The translations under genes and the position numbers were made by a program. From Tethybacter castelli (GTDB lineage: Bacteria; Pseudomonadota; Gammaproteobacteria; Tethybacterales; Tethybacteraceae), in the NCBI GenBank assembly GCA_036679665.1, contig JAZHEJ010000058.1:5450-69449 (forward strand): a stretch of 64,000 bases of DNA, read 5' to 3'. Below the pieces are notes generated by a model. The model was not told the DNA's origin. It saw nothing but the letters and a program-made list of their open reading frames with translations, and did not search any database. Shown piece by piece: positions 27,827-36,413 of the stretch (positions are counted from its first letter, which is position 1; each line of letters opens with the position of its first letter).

Positions 27827-28260
27827 TCACTGAAACAGTGCCGATGCAATGATAACGCCACCTGCCGCGAGTCCACCTTTCACAAATGAATCGGCGGCAT
27901 CAACTATTCCTGAGCCGAAGGATTTTTTGGCGATCAACTCATTGCTCGACCAAGAGGGTGGCGCATTTTTAAGTATGGTTTTAGCAACCGCATCATTCCG
28001 CTACTCGCTGACCAACTGCCTAGCGCGATGGCGCCCACCTTTCTGGAGAATCCAGAAAATGTGGCGTCTGCTTCTTGATCAGCTTTTCTCTGAGGCCGAT
28101 CATTGAATCTTCCCACCGCTGCTTGCAATAGGGGTTTCCCCAGGTTGGTGGTGAGGCTGAATCATATTCCGTATCTCTGACGACATTGTAGGCCAGCCAG
28201 TAATTAGACTGATAGGGCGCAACATGTCGTAGTAACCTGAAGATCAAGATAGACGTGAAA
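27827..28260 (-). pseudogene. Degenerate minus-strand coding remnant beside guaA
   Basis: This gap between the ATPase and guaA holds shifted pieces of one apparent minus-strand protein. From the guaA side: WEDSMIGLREKLIKKQTPHF, then GFSRKVGAIALGSW in another frame, then KNAPPSWSSNELIAKKSFGS and FVKGGLAAGGVIIASALFQ to a TGA at 27827-27829. The last piece looks like a small glycine/alanine-rich, possibly membrane-bound tail. Frame changes occur near 28040 and 27985. The first frame is open back into the guaA 3' end, so any gene would have started at or before the junction. Family not recognised. The stretch 27698-27826 shows nothing. Confidence 0.35.
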
Positions 28261-29835
28261 TCATTCCCATTCAATCGTTGCAGGCGGCTTGGAAGTAACA
28301 TCATAAACAACCCGGTTGATCTGCTTTATTTCATTGGTGATTCGCGCTGAGCAATTAGCCAACAGATCATCAGGAATACGTGCCCAGTCAGCGGTCATAA
28401 AGTCAGCGGTGCACACCGCACGCAAAGCAAGCACGTTTTCATAGGTGCGATTGTCGCCTTGCACTCCCACCGCCGACACCGGCAAAAGCACAACAAACGC
28501 CTGCGCAACTTTGTCATACCAGCCGCGACTTTTGAGCTCTTCAATAAAAATCGCGTCGGCTGCCCTGGCAATCTCCAAACGTTCGCGGGTCACTTCGCCG
28601 AGAATTCGCACCGCGAGACCGGGTCCCGGAAACGGATGTCTTCCCAACACTTCCTGATTTACGCCCAAAGTCGCGCCCAACACGCGCACCTCGTCTTTGA
28701 ACAATAAGCGTAAAGGTTCGATAATTTTGATGTTCAGCTTTTCAGGCAGACCGCCAACGTTGTGATGAGACTTGATCGACGAAGCCAAACCCCCGGGTGA
28801 TCCTGCCGACTCGATAACGTCCGGATAAATAGTGCCCTGGGCAAGCCACTGAACCTCGCCCGATTGCTTGGCCTCGCGCTCTAGCACCCGGATAAAGGTA
28901 TGCCCGATCGCTTTGCGTTTTTGCTCAGGGTCAATCAAACCTGCTAGCGCGTCAATAAATTCAGTTGCGGCATCGACACATATCAACCGATCACCCAGAT
29001 GCGCAAAAGTTTGCCTTGTTTGCTCCACTTCTTGAGCGCGCATCAATCCGTTATCAACCAGCACACATACTAACTGTCCGGGTATCGCGCTTTCAAGCAA
29101 TGCCGCGGCTACCGCCGAATCAACCCCGCCGGAAAGCGCCAGCAACACTTTTTCGTCGCCCACTTGCGCACGTATTTGCGCAGCGGCTCGTTGTTCGTAA
29201 GACGGCATCGTCCAGCTCGTTGCGCAACCACAGATGTCAAACGCGAAACGGCGCAGCATATCGATACCTCCTTTGGTGTGGGTCACTTCCGGATGAAACT
29301 GCAATCCGTACAATTTTTTCGCCTCGTTGGCCATCGCCATGACCGGTGTTGAATCGCCTTCGGCAAGTAACGTGAAACCATCCGGCAATTTGCTGACTTG
29401 ATCGCCGTGACTCATCCAAACCGGCAAGGACTCGCTATGAGACTCAGCGTCGAACAACGCCGAACCATTAGTCAGCCGCGCCAAACTCTGCCCGTAGCTG
29501 CGCCGATCAGCGCACGGTTGCACCTGGCCGCCCAACACCTTGGTCATGGCCTGCATACCGTAGCAGATCGCCAACACCGGAACACTGCCGTCGACTAACT
29601 GTGGATCTAGTTGCGGGGCGTCGGCGCAGGTTGCAGAACCGGGCCCGCCGGAAAGCACGAGACCTTGAAACGCTCCGGGTTCATTTAGCTTTGCGTCTTT
29701 GGGCCCTAGCACTTCGCTAAACACTTCAAGCTGGCGCAACCGGCGCGCGATCAACATCGTATACTGCGACCCAAAATCAACGACCGCAATCTTTGCCACA
29801 ACGTTTTCGGCGGACGCAAATCGCGACTTAGTCAA
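28261..29835 (-). CDS. guaA: GMP synthase (glutamine-hydrolysing)
   Basis: 524 residues. Converts XMP to GMP with glutamine and ATP. The N-terminal class I glutaminase has C91 in LAICYGMQ and the H/E pair in QFHPEVTHT. The ATP pyrophosphatase domain has the P-loop LALSGGVDSAV. The dimerisation domain ends in the usual TIEWE. There is no ATG at the front: TTG at 29835, overlapping the guaB stop by 8 bases, or GTG at 29799, which would fit the usual length better. Its 3' end is the right boundary of the island; guaA is a known integration target for genomic islands. A diverged partial copy lies at 17908-18157. Confidence 0.95.
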   Translation of the reverse strand: MTKSRFASAENVVAKIAVVDFGSQYTMLIARRLRQLEVFSEVLGPKDAKLNEPGAFQGLVLSGGPGSATCADAPQLDPQLVDGSVPVLAICYGMQAMTKVLGGQVQPCADRRSYGQSLARLTNGSALFDAESHSESLPVWMSHGDQVSKLPDGFTLLAEGDSTPVMAMANEAKKLYGLQFHPEVTHTKGGIDMLRRFAFDICGCATSWTMPSYEQRAAAQIRAQVGDEKVLLALSGGVDSAVAAALLESAIPGQLVCVLVDNGLMRAQEVEQTRQTFAHLGDRLICVDAATEFIDALAGLIDPEQKRKAIGHTFIRVLEREAKQSGEVQWLAQGTIYPDVIESAGSPGGLASSIKSHHNVGGLPEKLNIKIIEPLRLLFKDEVRVLGATLGVNQEVLGRHPFPGPGLAVRILGEVTRERLEIARAADAIFIEELKSRGWYDKVAQAFVVLLPVSAVGVQGDNRTYENVLALRAVCTADFMTADWARIPDDLLANCSARITNEIKQINRVVYDVTSKPPATIEWE

Positions 29836-31066
29836 CTCGGTAATTCGGAGCTTCTTTGGTGATCTGAATATTATGGACGTGTGATTCGCGTACGCTAGCG
29901 GCAGACACCCGCACCACCTTTACGGTACGCAGCGAAGGTATATCCGGCCTGCCCAAATAACCCATGGACGCGCGCAAACCGCCGATGATCTGATTGATCG
30001 CGTCATGAGCTCTGCCTTTATACGGAACTCTGCCTTCAACTCCTTCCGGGACAAGCTTGTCGGTCGGGGTATCGGGTTTTTGAAAATAGCGCTCGGCGCT
30101 GCCTTGAAACATCGCGCCGATCGAACCCATCCCGCGATAAGATTTATACGCCCGACCTTGATAAAGTTCGATCTCGCCCGGCGCTTCGGTGGTCCCCGCC
30201 AACATGCTGCCCACCATCACCGCGTCGGCTCCGGCGGCCAGCGCCTTGGCCGCGTCGCCGCTAAAGCGAATGCCGCCGTCAGCGATCACTTTGGGCCGTT
30301 TACGTCGCTTGGCCGCGGCATCGACCACCAGCGCGTCCACCCGCGCGTCGATCAACGCTTGGGCGCGTTCGTGATCTTCCACCCCGACCGCGCCGCCAAC
30401 CCGCAACTGGCCGAAGGTGTCCTTGCAGGCATGCGGGTAATGTTCAGACAGCAAAATATCTTTGACCGTCATCAAGCCGCGCAACCGTTGTTTGGCGTCT
30501 TCGACGATCACGCTCTCAATGCGATACTTATGCATCAGATCGCGCGCTCGCGCCAAGCTGGTGTGCGGACGCACGGTAATCAGACGCTCGCGCGGCGTCA
30601 TCACCTCATGCAGCTTGCGGCGCGTGTTTTTTTCAAAACGCAAATCGCGGTTGGTAACAATTCCCACCACCACATCGTTGGCAACCACCGGCAAGCCGGA
30701 ATAGCCGGTGCGCTCTTTGATCGCCCACGCGTCGGCCACGGTCATCTGCGGGCTGACAAACGCGGGCTCGCTCACCACTCCGCTTTCATGTCGCTTGACT
30801 TTCGCGATCTCCGCGGCTTGGCTGGAGCAATCCATATTGCGGTGGACGACCCCGAGTCCTCCCACTTGCGCTAGTTCAATCGCCATCCGCGATTCGGTTA
30901 CCCGGTCCATCGCCGCCGACAGAAGCGGAATGCTCAAGAAAAAATTGTCGCTTTTGCGTAATACCGTCGTAAGATCGGCATCGGCGGGCAACACCGCCGA
31001 AGCGTCCGGGACCAGCAGGACATCGTCAAAGGTAAGCGTCAACGGAAACTGACGGGATGCTACCAT
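29828..31066 (-). CDS. guaB: IMP dehydrogenase with in-frame deletion of the active-site loop
   Basis: 412 residues against about 487 in the family. The N-terminal barrel (TFDDVLLVP), both CBS domains (about 90-205) and the C-terminal part (ADGGIRFSGD, GSMLAGTTEAPGE, YKSYRGMGSIGAM, RVPYKG) are well conserved. Between DALVVDAA and PKVIADGG, however, about 75 residues are missing. The lost segment includes the phosphate-binding GGN strand and the GPGSICTTR loop with the catalytic cysteine, so this protein should not oxidise IMP. The join lies near 30308-30322 and keeps frame. Since guaA looks intact, an assembly deletion is as likely as a real one. ATG at 31066; overlaps guaA as a guaBA operon. 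Confidence 0.85.
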   Translation of the reverse strand: MVASRQFPLTLTFDDVLLVPDASAVLPADADLTTVLRKSDNFFLSIPLLSAAMDRVTESRMAIELAQVGGLGVVHRNMDCSSQAAEIAKVKRHESGVVSEPAFVSPQMTVADAWAIKERTGYSGLPVVANDVVVGIVTNRDLRFEKNTRRKLHEVMTPRERLITVRPHTSLARARDLMHKYRIESVIVEDAKQRLRGLMTVKDILLSEHYPHACKDTFGQLRVGGAVGVEDHERAQALIDARVDALVVDAAAKRRKRPKVIADGGIRFSGDAAKALAAGADAVMVGSMLAGTTEAPGEIELYQGRAYKSYRGMGSIGAMFQGSAERYFQKPDTPTDKLVPEGVEGRVPYKGRAHDAINQIIGGLRASMGYLGRPDIPSLRTVKVVRVSAASVRESHVHNIQITKEAPNYRVD

Positions 31067-31146
31067 CAAAAGATTTTATACCTTGCGCCGTCCGCCGCGG
31101 TAGGTACTGAATTGGCGACGCGTAAAGCGTCCGAAAAATCGAACGA

Positions 31147-31890
31147 TTAATGCATATGCAAGCCGCCGTTGACCGCGAATTCCGCGCCGGTGATGTAGCC
31201 GGCGTTCTCATCAATCAAAAAAGCGACGGTACGGGCGATTTCACTGGCTTCGCCGAAACGTTGCACCGGGATGCTGGAACGGATTTTCTCACGCACGTCT
31301 TCGCGGATTTTCATGACCAGCTCGGTGGAAATATAACCGGGCGACACCGTGTTGACGGTTACGCCTTTGCGCACCACTTCTTGGGCCAGCGATTTGGTAA
31401 AACCGTGCATACCCGACTTGGCGGCGCTATAGTTGGTCTGGCCGAACTGGCCTTTGGCGGCGTTCACCGAAGATATGTTCACAATCCGACCGTAGCCGTT
31501 TTCGATCATCGGACCGATGAACTGTTTGGTCACGTTGAAGACGCTGGTCAAATTGGTGTCAATCACCTCTTGCCATTGTTGCGGCGTCATCTTGGTAAAC
31601 ACCGCGTCGCGGGTGATGCCGGCCATATTGACCAGACACTCAACCGGCCCGAACTTTTCCGCCACGGCTTTACCAAGTTTTTCGCACGCGTCCCAGTTGA
31701 CGACATCGCAGTGAAAAACTTCGATGCCCGGATAACCTTCCTGTTCCTGAGTGTCCTTCCAACGCTTCTCACGCCCGCTGTCATGGACATAGGTCGTCGC
31801 GACCTTGTAGCCTTGTTTATGCAAGTAGCGACACATATCGGTGCCAATGCCGCCCATACCGCCTGTTATCAATACCGTTTTATTGCTCAT
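31147..31890 (-). CDS. phaB: Acetoacetyl-CoA reductase PhaB
   Basis: 247 residues, short-chain dehydrogenase fold. Reduces acetoacetyl-CoA to (R)-3-hydroxybutyryl-CoA with NADPH for polyhydroxybutyrate synthesis. Shows the glycine-rich nucleotide site TGGMGGIG (10-17), the NMAG motif (about 89-92), catalytic serine in VNISSVNAAKGQFGQ, and Y-x3-K in NYSAAKSG. The GQFGQTNYSAAKSGMHGF stretch is characteristic of PhaB. It is third in a minus-strand phaC-phaA-phaB order, 42 bases after the end of phaA. No lesion seen. Confidence 0.93.
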   Translation of the reverse strand: MSNKTVLITGGMGGIGTDMCRYLHKQGYKVATTYVHDSGREKRWKDTQEQEGYPGIEVFHCDVVNWDACEKLGKAVAEKFGPVECLVNMAGITRDAVFTKMTPQQWQEVIDTNLTSVFNVTKQFIGPMIENGYGRIVNISSVNAAKGQFGQTNYSAAKSGMHGFTKSLAQEVVRKGVTVNTVSPGYISTELVMKIREDVREKIRSSIPVQRFGEASEIARTVAFLIDENAGYITGAEFAVNGGLHMH

Positions 31891-31932
31891 TTATCTGTTC
31901 CTGATGGAGTTTTTCCTTCTTGCTAAATTTGG

Positions 31933-33080
31933 TTATACATGGGGATTGGTGAAACACGCCGCGATACCCATGCCCCCGCCGACACATAATGTCGCTAATC
32001 CTTTGGCCGCGCCGCGCCGACGCATCTCATGCAGCAAAGTAACCATAACTCTGCAGCCGGATGCTCCGATCGGATGGCCAAGCGCGATCGCGCCGCCGTT
32101 GACGTTAATCTTGGCCGTATCCCAACCCATTTCGCGGTTAACCGCAAGCGCCTGAGCGGCAAACGCCTCGTTGGCCTCGATCAAATCAAGATCCTCGTGT
32201 TTCCACCCCGCTTTGATCAACGCTTTTTGGGAAGCCGGCAACGGGCCCATGCCCATGATTTTCGGATCAAGGCCGGCTAGCGCCCCGACTTCAAGTACCG
32301 CGATTATGTCCTTGTTTTCCGCTTTGGCTTGCTCAACGCTCATCACCACCGCCGCCGCCGCGCCGTCGTTGATCCCGGACGCGGTGTTTGCAACTTCTCT
32401 ACCGTAACTCCGGGTTTGGGAAATTCGTCCACCTCAAAAACGACCGGATCGCCGCGGCGTTGCGGAATCTCCACGGCAACGATCTCGTCGGTGAATTTTC
32501 CTTCCTTCTGAGCAGCTTCCGCTTTTTGTTGCGAGCCGGCGGCGAATTCGTCTTGCTCTTCGCGGCTCAGCTCATATTTTTTGGCGATGTTTTCCGCGGT
32601 TACGCCCATATGGTAATCATTGAACACATCCCACAATCCGTCGTTAACCATGGTGTCTACCGCGGTGGTGTTACCCAACCTGAAACCGGCGCGCGAGCCG
32701 GGTAACGCGTGCGGAGCGTTACTCATGCTTTCTTGACCGCCGGCGACGACGACACTGGCGTCGCCGGCGTTTATCGCCTGCGCGGCAAGCAAGATCGCGC
32801 GCAGACCGCTGCCGCAAACGTGATTGATGGTCATTGCCGGCGCCGCTTCCGGAATATCCGCGCCAAGCGCGGCTTGACGCGCCGGATTCATGCCGGCCGC
32901 GGCGGTGAGTACCTGACCCATGATCACTTCGCTAACCTGAGCCGGGTCAACCTGGGCGCGCGACAGCGCCTCTTTAATCGCTATGCTGCCCAATTGGGAA
33001 GCGCTAAGGCCGGCGAGCGAGCCGGACATATTGCCGATCGCGGTGCGACAGGCTGAGACTATGGCAATGGGTTGGGTCAT
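31933..33080 (-). pseudogene. phaA: Acetyl-CoA acetyltransferase (PhaA type), interrupted by a small deletion
   Basis: Beta-ketothiolase that condenses two acetyl-CoA for PHB. The first frame (33080 down to about 32343) carries the N-terminal thiolase domain with the acyl-accepting cysteine in NHVCGSGL. It runs to GVTVEKL and then into nonsense (QTPRPGSTTARRRRW). The rest (SGINDGAAAAVVMS, NEAFAAQALAV, GHPIGASG and the second cysteine CVGGGMG) is in another frame to 31933. Against the family about 16 codons (the GLKPAF..GTVTA segment) are missing at the join, near 32388-32393, and the loss is not a multiple of three. The gene cannot make a full enzyme as written. A sequencing or assembly error would be a simple cause, since phaB and phaC are intact. 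Confidence 0.85.
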
Positions 33081-33108
33081 AATTTAAATTCCTGGCCGGG
33101 CACTTTTG

Positions 33109-34863
33109 TCAGTTAATGGGTGGCAACGCCGAGGACACATAGGTTCCGGGCGCGTCCTGCAAAGGTCTAAATTTGTAGTTGCCGGCCTGCTTGGCCGCCG
33201 CGACCTTGCCGCTCGAGCTTTTGTTCAACCACTTTACATAGCGGTCCCACCAGCTGCCGTCAACATGCCGTGCGCCTTTGACCCACTGTTGAGGGTTCTT
33301 TGGCAACGCGCCGCTTTTTTTGGCGCATTGGTAATGGCCTTTTTTCTTGGTGGGCGGACTGACTATCCCGGCGACATGCCCGGATGAAGCAAGCACAAAA
33401 TCAATCTTGTCGCCCAGCAAAAGCGCTGAAGCGTAGGCGGCCTGCCACGGCACGATATGGTCGCGTTGGGTGGCGATCACCATCCCCGGCAAAGCCAAGT
33501 TGTCAAACCGCACTTTGCTGCCGCACACTTTAATCTTCCCGTTTTTCAGATCATTTTCCAGGTAGGTGCGGCGCAGATACCAAGCGTACATTTTGCCGGG
33601 CAAATTGGTCGCGTCGCCGTTCCAGTGCAATATGTCGAACGGCGCCGGAGTTTCACCTAGCATGTAGTTGCGCACCACATAAGGCCAGACCAGATCATCC
33701 GGGCGCAAATAGGCGAAAGTCCGTTGCAGATCAAGCCCGGAAAACAATCCGCCATCGCGGAATTTTTCGTCCTGGGCATCCACAAAACTTCGTTCGACAA
33801 AAAGTCCCACCGTGCCGGTGTCGCAGAAATCCAAAAAGGAAGTCAGCAACGACATGCTCGCGGCCGCGTTTTGTTTGTTGGATTTCATCACCGACAGCGC
33901 GCAAGCCAACAAGGTGCCGCCGATGCAGTAACCCAACGTATGCACTTTGGCCTGTTTGCTGATCTGACCGACAATGTCGATGGCTTCGATCACGCCGGAA
34001 GCGACATAATCGTCCCATTCAAGTTGCGCATGCTCAGCGGCGGCGTTTACCCATGAAATCAAAAACACCCGATTGCCGCTATCGACTAGATACTTGATCA
34101 GCGAGTTGTGCTCCGACAAATCCAAAATGTAGTATTTGTTGATGCACGGAGGTACGACCAGCAAAGGTTTGGCGTTAACCTTGGCGGTGGTGGGCGCGTA
34201 TTCGATCAGTTGCATCAAATGGTTCTGGAACACCACTTTACCGGCGGTGGTGGCCACGGTTTCGCCGATCGTAAACGCCCCGGGCGGAGTGTGGGAAATA
34301 GCTCCTTTTTGCAAATCGTGCAGGTAATTTTCAAAACCGCGCTGCAAGTTTTTGCCGCCGCTTTCCAACGTGGCGTCGATCACCTCCGGGTTGGTGGACG
34401 CATAGTTGGTCGGCGCCATGGCGCTGATCAGCTGCTCGATGATAAAGTCCACCGCTTTTTGCTCGGTTTCATCCAGCTCAACCTGAGCGGACGCCTCGCG
34501 CAGCAGCTTGCTGTTGAGTTCATAGTTTTCACGCAGATAGCGGTAAAACGGATTGGTGGTCCATTTTTCATGGGCAAAGCGGCGATCTTTGTTAGCGGGC
34601 TTATCCGCAGGCTCCGCGCCGTTGCCGCTTTTGGCAATTTCCATCAGCATTTCGCTTTGGCGGACGGTATGAGTCCGAAACAGCTCGGTCATCGCCTCAG
34701 GATTGCTAGCTAGCGCGCCGACAAATTTGTTCCAAGCGTCCGCAAATCGATTGTCGCTGCATTTGCCAGCCAAGATTTGTGAAAACCCGGCGAATTGCTT
34801 AAAAAGCTCGTCGGCGCTCATGTTGCCTGCGAGCTGAGGCGTATCTTGGTTCGATGCGGACAT
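33109..34863 (-). CDS. phaC: Class I polyhydroxyalkanoate synthase PhaC
   Basis: 584 residues, typical of class I PhaC. Polymerises hydroxyacyl-CoA into PHA granules. An N-terminal helical domain (about 1-200) is followed by the alpha/beta hydrolase core with the lipase-like box GYCIGG (nucleophile about C313), the VPPCINKYYILDL strand, the catalytic aspartate region RDHIVPW, and GHVAGI with the histidine. The PhaC signature WNGDATNLPGKMYAWYLRR is present. It is the first gene of the minus-strand pha group, and a palindrome lies 17 bases upstream of its ATG. phaC-phaA-phaB is a common pha order. Confidence 0.95.
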   Translation of the reverse strand: MSASNQDTPQLAGNMSADELFKQFAGFSQILAGKCSDNRFADAWNKFVGALASNPEAMTELFRTHTVRQSEMLMEIAKSGNGAEPADKPANKDRRFAHEKWTTNPFYRYLRENYELNSKLLREASAQVELDETEQKAVDFIIEQLISAMAPTNYASTNPEVIDATLESGGKNLQRGFENYLHDLQKGAISHTPPGAFTIGETVATTAGKVVFQNHLMQLIEYAPTTAKVNAKPLLVVPPCINKYYILDLSEHNSLIKYLVDSGNRVFLISWVNAAAEHAQLEWDDYVASGVIEAIDIVGQISKQAKVHTLGYCIGGTLLACALSVMKSNKQNAAASMSLLTSFLDFCDTGTVGLFVERSFVDAQDEKFRDGGLFSGLDLQRTFAYLRPDDLVWPYVVRNYMLGETPAPFDILHWNGDATNLPGKMYAWYLRRTYLENDLKNGKIKVCGSKVRFDNLALPGMVIATQRDHIVPWQAAYASALLLGDKIDFVLASSGHVAGIVSPPTKKKGHYQCAKKSGALPKNPQQWVKGARHVDGSWWDRYVKWLNKSSSGKVAAAKQAGNYKFRPLQDAPGTYVSSALPPIN

Positions 34864-34879
34864 GAATCAAATGCAATTA

Positions 34880-34894
34880 TATTGCACTGCAATA
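34880..34894. promoter_or_regulatory. TATTGCA-C-TGCAATA palindrome upstream of phaC (PhaR-like operator candidate)
   Basis: Perfect 7-base arms around a single C, directly upstream of the phaC start and within AT-rich promoter-like DNA. PHA regulators of the PhaR family are known to bind TGC/GCA palindromes near pha genes. The match to such a site is inference; no phaR gene is in the window. Confidence 0.4.
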
Positions 34895-34984
34895 ATATAA
34901 TCGTTATTTTGGCGTTATATTTGCTCACACTCTATATTGGCAATGGATTTTTGCCCCGCAATACTCGCTCCAAATATTTCAAAA

Positions 34985-35004
34985 CGCCATATGAGCATAT
35001 GGCG
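34985..35004. promoter_or_regulatory. Perfect inverted repeat in the phaC-infC intergenic region
   Basis: CGCCATATG-AG-CATATGGCG, 9-base arms. On the minus strand the stem is followed by TTTTG, on the plus strand by CTAAAC, so it is a poor terminator. It lies about 115 bases upstream of infC and could be a leader hairpin or operator for either divergent gene. The rest of 34864-35118 is AT-rich with no coding frame I trust. Confidence 0.35.
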
Positions 35005-35118
35005 CTAAACTTAATTCACCGCATATAGTGTTTTTGGTTCATAGAACCTGATTAAGTCATTGTTGTATATAGCGTTACGGAAAAACAACAACAGTGATAT
35101 GAACATTGCGATTGTTGT

Positions 35119-35766
35119 TTGCACGCTATTTTTGGTGCTTATAATGCCTGTGACACTTATGGCAAATCACCAGCTAATCACGCTTTGCGAATAAACGAGC
35201 AAATCGACGCCAAAGTCGTACGTCTGATTGATGAAAACGGCGGTCAGCTAGGCATAATCAATATCAGTGAAGCGTTGGCCGTAGCCAATGATAAGAAACT
35301 TGATCTTGTCGAAATCGCACCCAACGATAAACCGATCGTGTGCAAGTTGCTCGACTACGGACGCTTCGCATACCAAAAAAAGAAAAAACGCAGCGAAAAC
35401 AAATCGCGGCAACGCGGCACCTCCACCAAAATGGTCAAGTTCCGGCCCAACACCTTCCGCGGCGACTTGCAAGTCAAGTTGCAAAAGATACGTCGTTTTT
35501 TAAACGACGGCGACAAGGTCAAAGTGGTGATGCAGTTTCGCGGGCGCGAAATTATTCATACCCAACAAGGCTTTGAGGTGTTCAAGCATCTAGCCGAAGA
35601 GCTTAGCGACTGTGGCAGCATCGACATGGCTCCGGTCGCTGAAGGTAAATTTATCAACATGATGTTTGCGCCGCTGCCTAGCCGGCAACGCGAGCAAAAA
35701 AAATCCCCTGACAACGGCAAACCCAACAACAAGCTAAACGGCAACGGCAATCAACCCGCCGCTTAG
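35119..35766 (+). CDS. infC: Translation initiation factor IF-3
   Basis: Keeps the 30S subunit free and checks the start codon. Recognised by RINEQIDAKVVRLIDENGGQ and VDLVEIAP-like LDLVEIAPNDKPIVCKLLDY in the N-domain, the lysine-rich linker, and the C-domain (KMVKFRPNT, VVMQFRGREI, MMFAPLP). A low-complexity Asn/Lys tail follows. No ATG is in frame: the frame opens at TTG 35119, and ATT at 35128 is also possible; infC starts are known to be rare codons (AUU in E. coli) used for autoregulation. No clear Shine-Dalgarno. A GC-rich segment with T7 follows the stop. thrS, often upstream, is absent. Confidence 0.93.
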   Translation: MHAIFGAYNACDTYGKSPANHALRINEQIDAKVVRLIDENGGQLGIINISEALAVANDKKLDLVEIAPNDKPIVCKLLDYGRFAYQKKKKRSENKSRQRGTSTKMVKFRPNTFRGDLQVKLQKIRRFLNDGDKVKVVMQFRGREIIHTQQGFEVFKHLAEELSDCGSIDMAPVAEGKFINMMFAPLPSRQREQKKSPDNGKPNNKLNGNGNQPAA

Positions 35767-35837
35767 GCGCGGCCGCGTTTTTTTGCCTAGCGGTTACGCT
35801 ACAATTTGCGTTTTAATATTTACTTAGCCGTCGCACC

Positions 35838-36035
35838 ATGCCCAAAATGAAAACCAACCGCGCCGCCGCGAAACGCTTTCGCAGCAACGGCGGTGGCAGC
35901 TTGCGCCATGGACGAACCAACAAACGTCATTTGCTGACCCACAAGTCGGCGCGACGCCGACGCCAGTTGCGCGGTTGCGCCGCGGTCGGCAAATCTAATT
36001 TGGCTTCGCTCAAAGCGATGTTGCCTTACTCCTAA
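35838..36035 (+). CDS. rpmI: 50S ribosomal protein L35
   Basis: 65 residues, very basic, starting MPKMKTNRAAAKRF, the standard L35 opening, with HLLTHKSARRRRQLRG in the middle. It lies between infC and rplT as in most proteobacteria, 11 bases before rplT. In many bacteria this operon is repressed by L20 binding the leader; no such structure was checked here. Confidence 0.96.
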   Translation: MPKMKTNRAAAKRFRSNGGGSLRHGRTNKRHLLTHKSARRRRQLRGCAAVGKSNLASLKAMLPYS

Positions 36036-36046
36036 AGAGCCGCACC

Positions 36047-36406
36047 ATGCCTCGTTCAACCAACGGACAATCTTCGCATCGGCGCCACCGTAAAGTAGTC
36101 GCTCGCGCCAAAGGTTATCGCGGCCGGCGTAAAAATGTGTTTCGCGTCGCCAACCAGGCGGTGCTTAAAGCCGGCCAATACGCCTATCGCGACCGTCGTA
36201 CCCGCAAGCGCCAGATGCGCGCTTTGTGGATCACTCGCGTTAACGCCGCCGCCCGGCAATCAGGTATGACCTATCGCTCTTTCATCCACGGATTAGACAA
36301 AGCTTCCATTAAGCTTGATCGGCGGGTGCTTGCGGATTTAGCGGTGCACAATCCCGCGGGCTTTGCCAAGCTGGTCAATAGCGCAAAAGAAACCCTGGCT
36401 AAATAA
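36047..36406 (+). CDS. rplT: 50S ribosomal protein L20
   Basis: 119 residues, the usual length. Basic N-terminal extension (RRHRKVVARAKGYRGRRKNV) for rRNA binding, then the globular part with RDRRTRKRQMRALWITRVNA and GLDKASIKLDRRVLADLA. It is needed early in 50S assembly and is the usual repressor of its own operon. Starts with ATG and ends 7 bases before pheS. Confidence 0.97.
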   Translation: MPRSTNGQSSHRRHRKVVARAKGYRGRRKNVFRVANQAVLKAGQYAYRDRRTRKRQMRALWITRVNAAARQSGMTYRSFIHGLDKASIKLDRRVLADLAVHNPAGFAKLVNSAKETLAK

Positions 36407-36413
36407 TTAGCCC

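Noticed and set aside
35099..35170. ATG at 35099 as the infC start.
   Set aside because: It is out of frame with the IF-3 domain and ends shortly after at a TAA.
35766..35790. Rho-independent terminator after infC (GC-rich run then T7).
   Set aside because: The stem would be only three to four base pairs around GGCC, and the operon must continue into rpmI and rplT.
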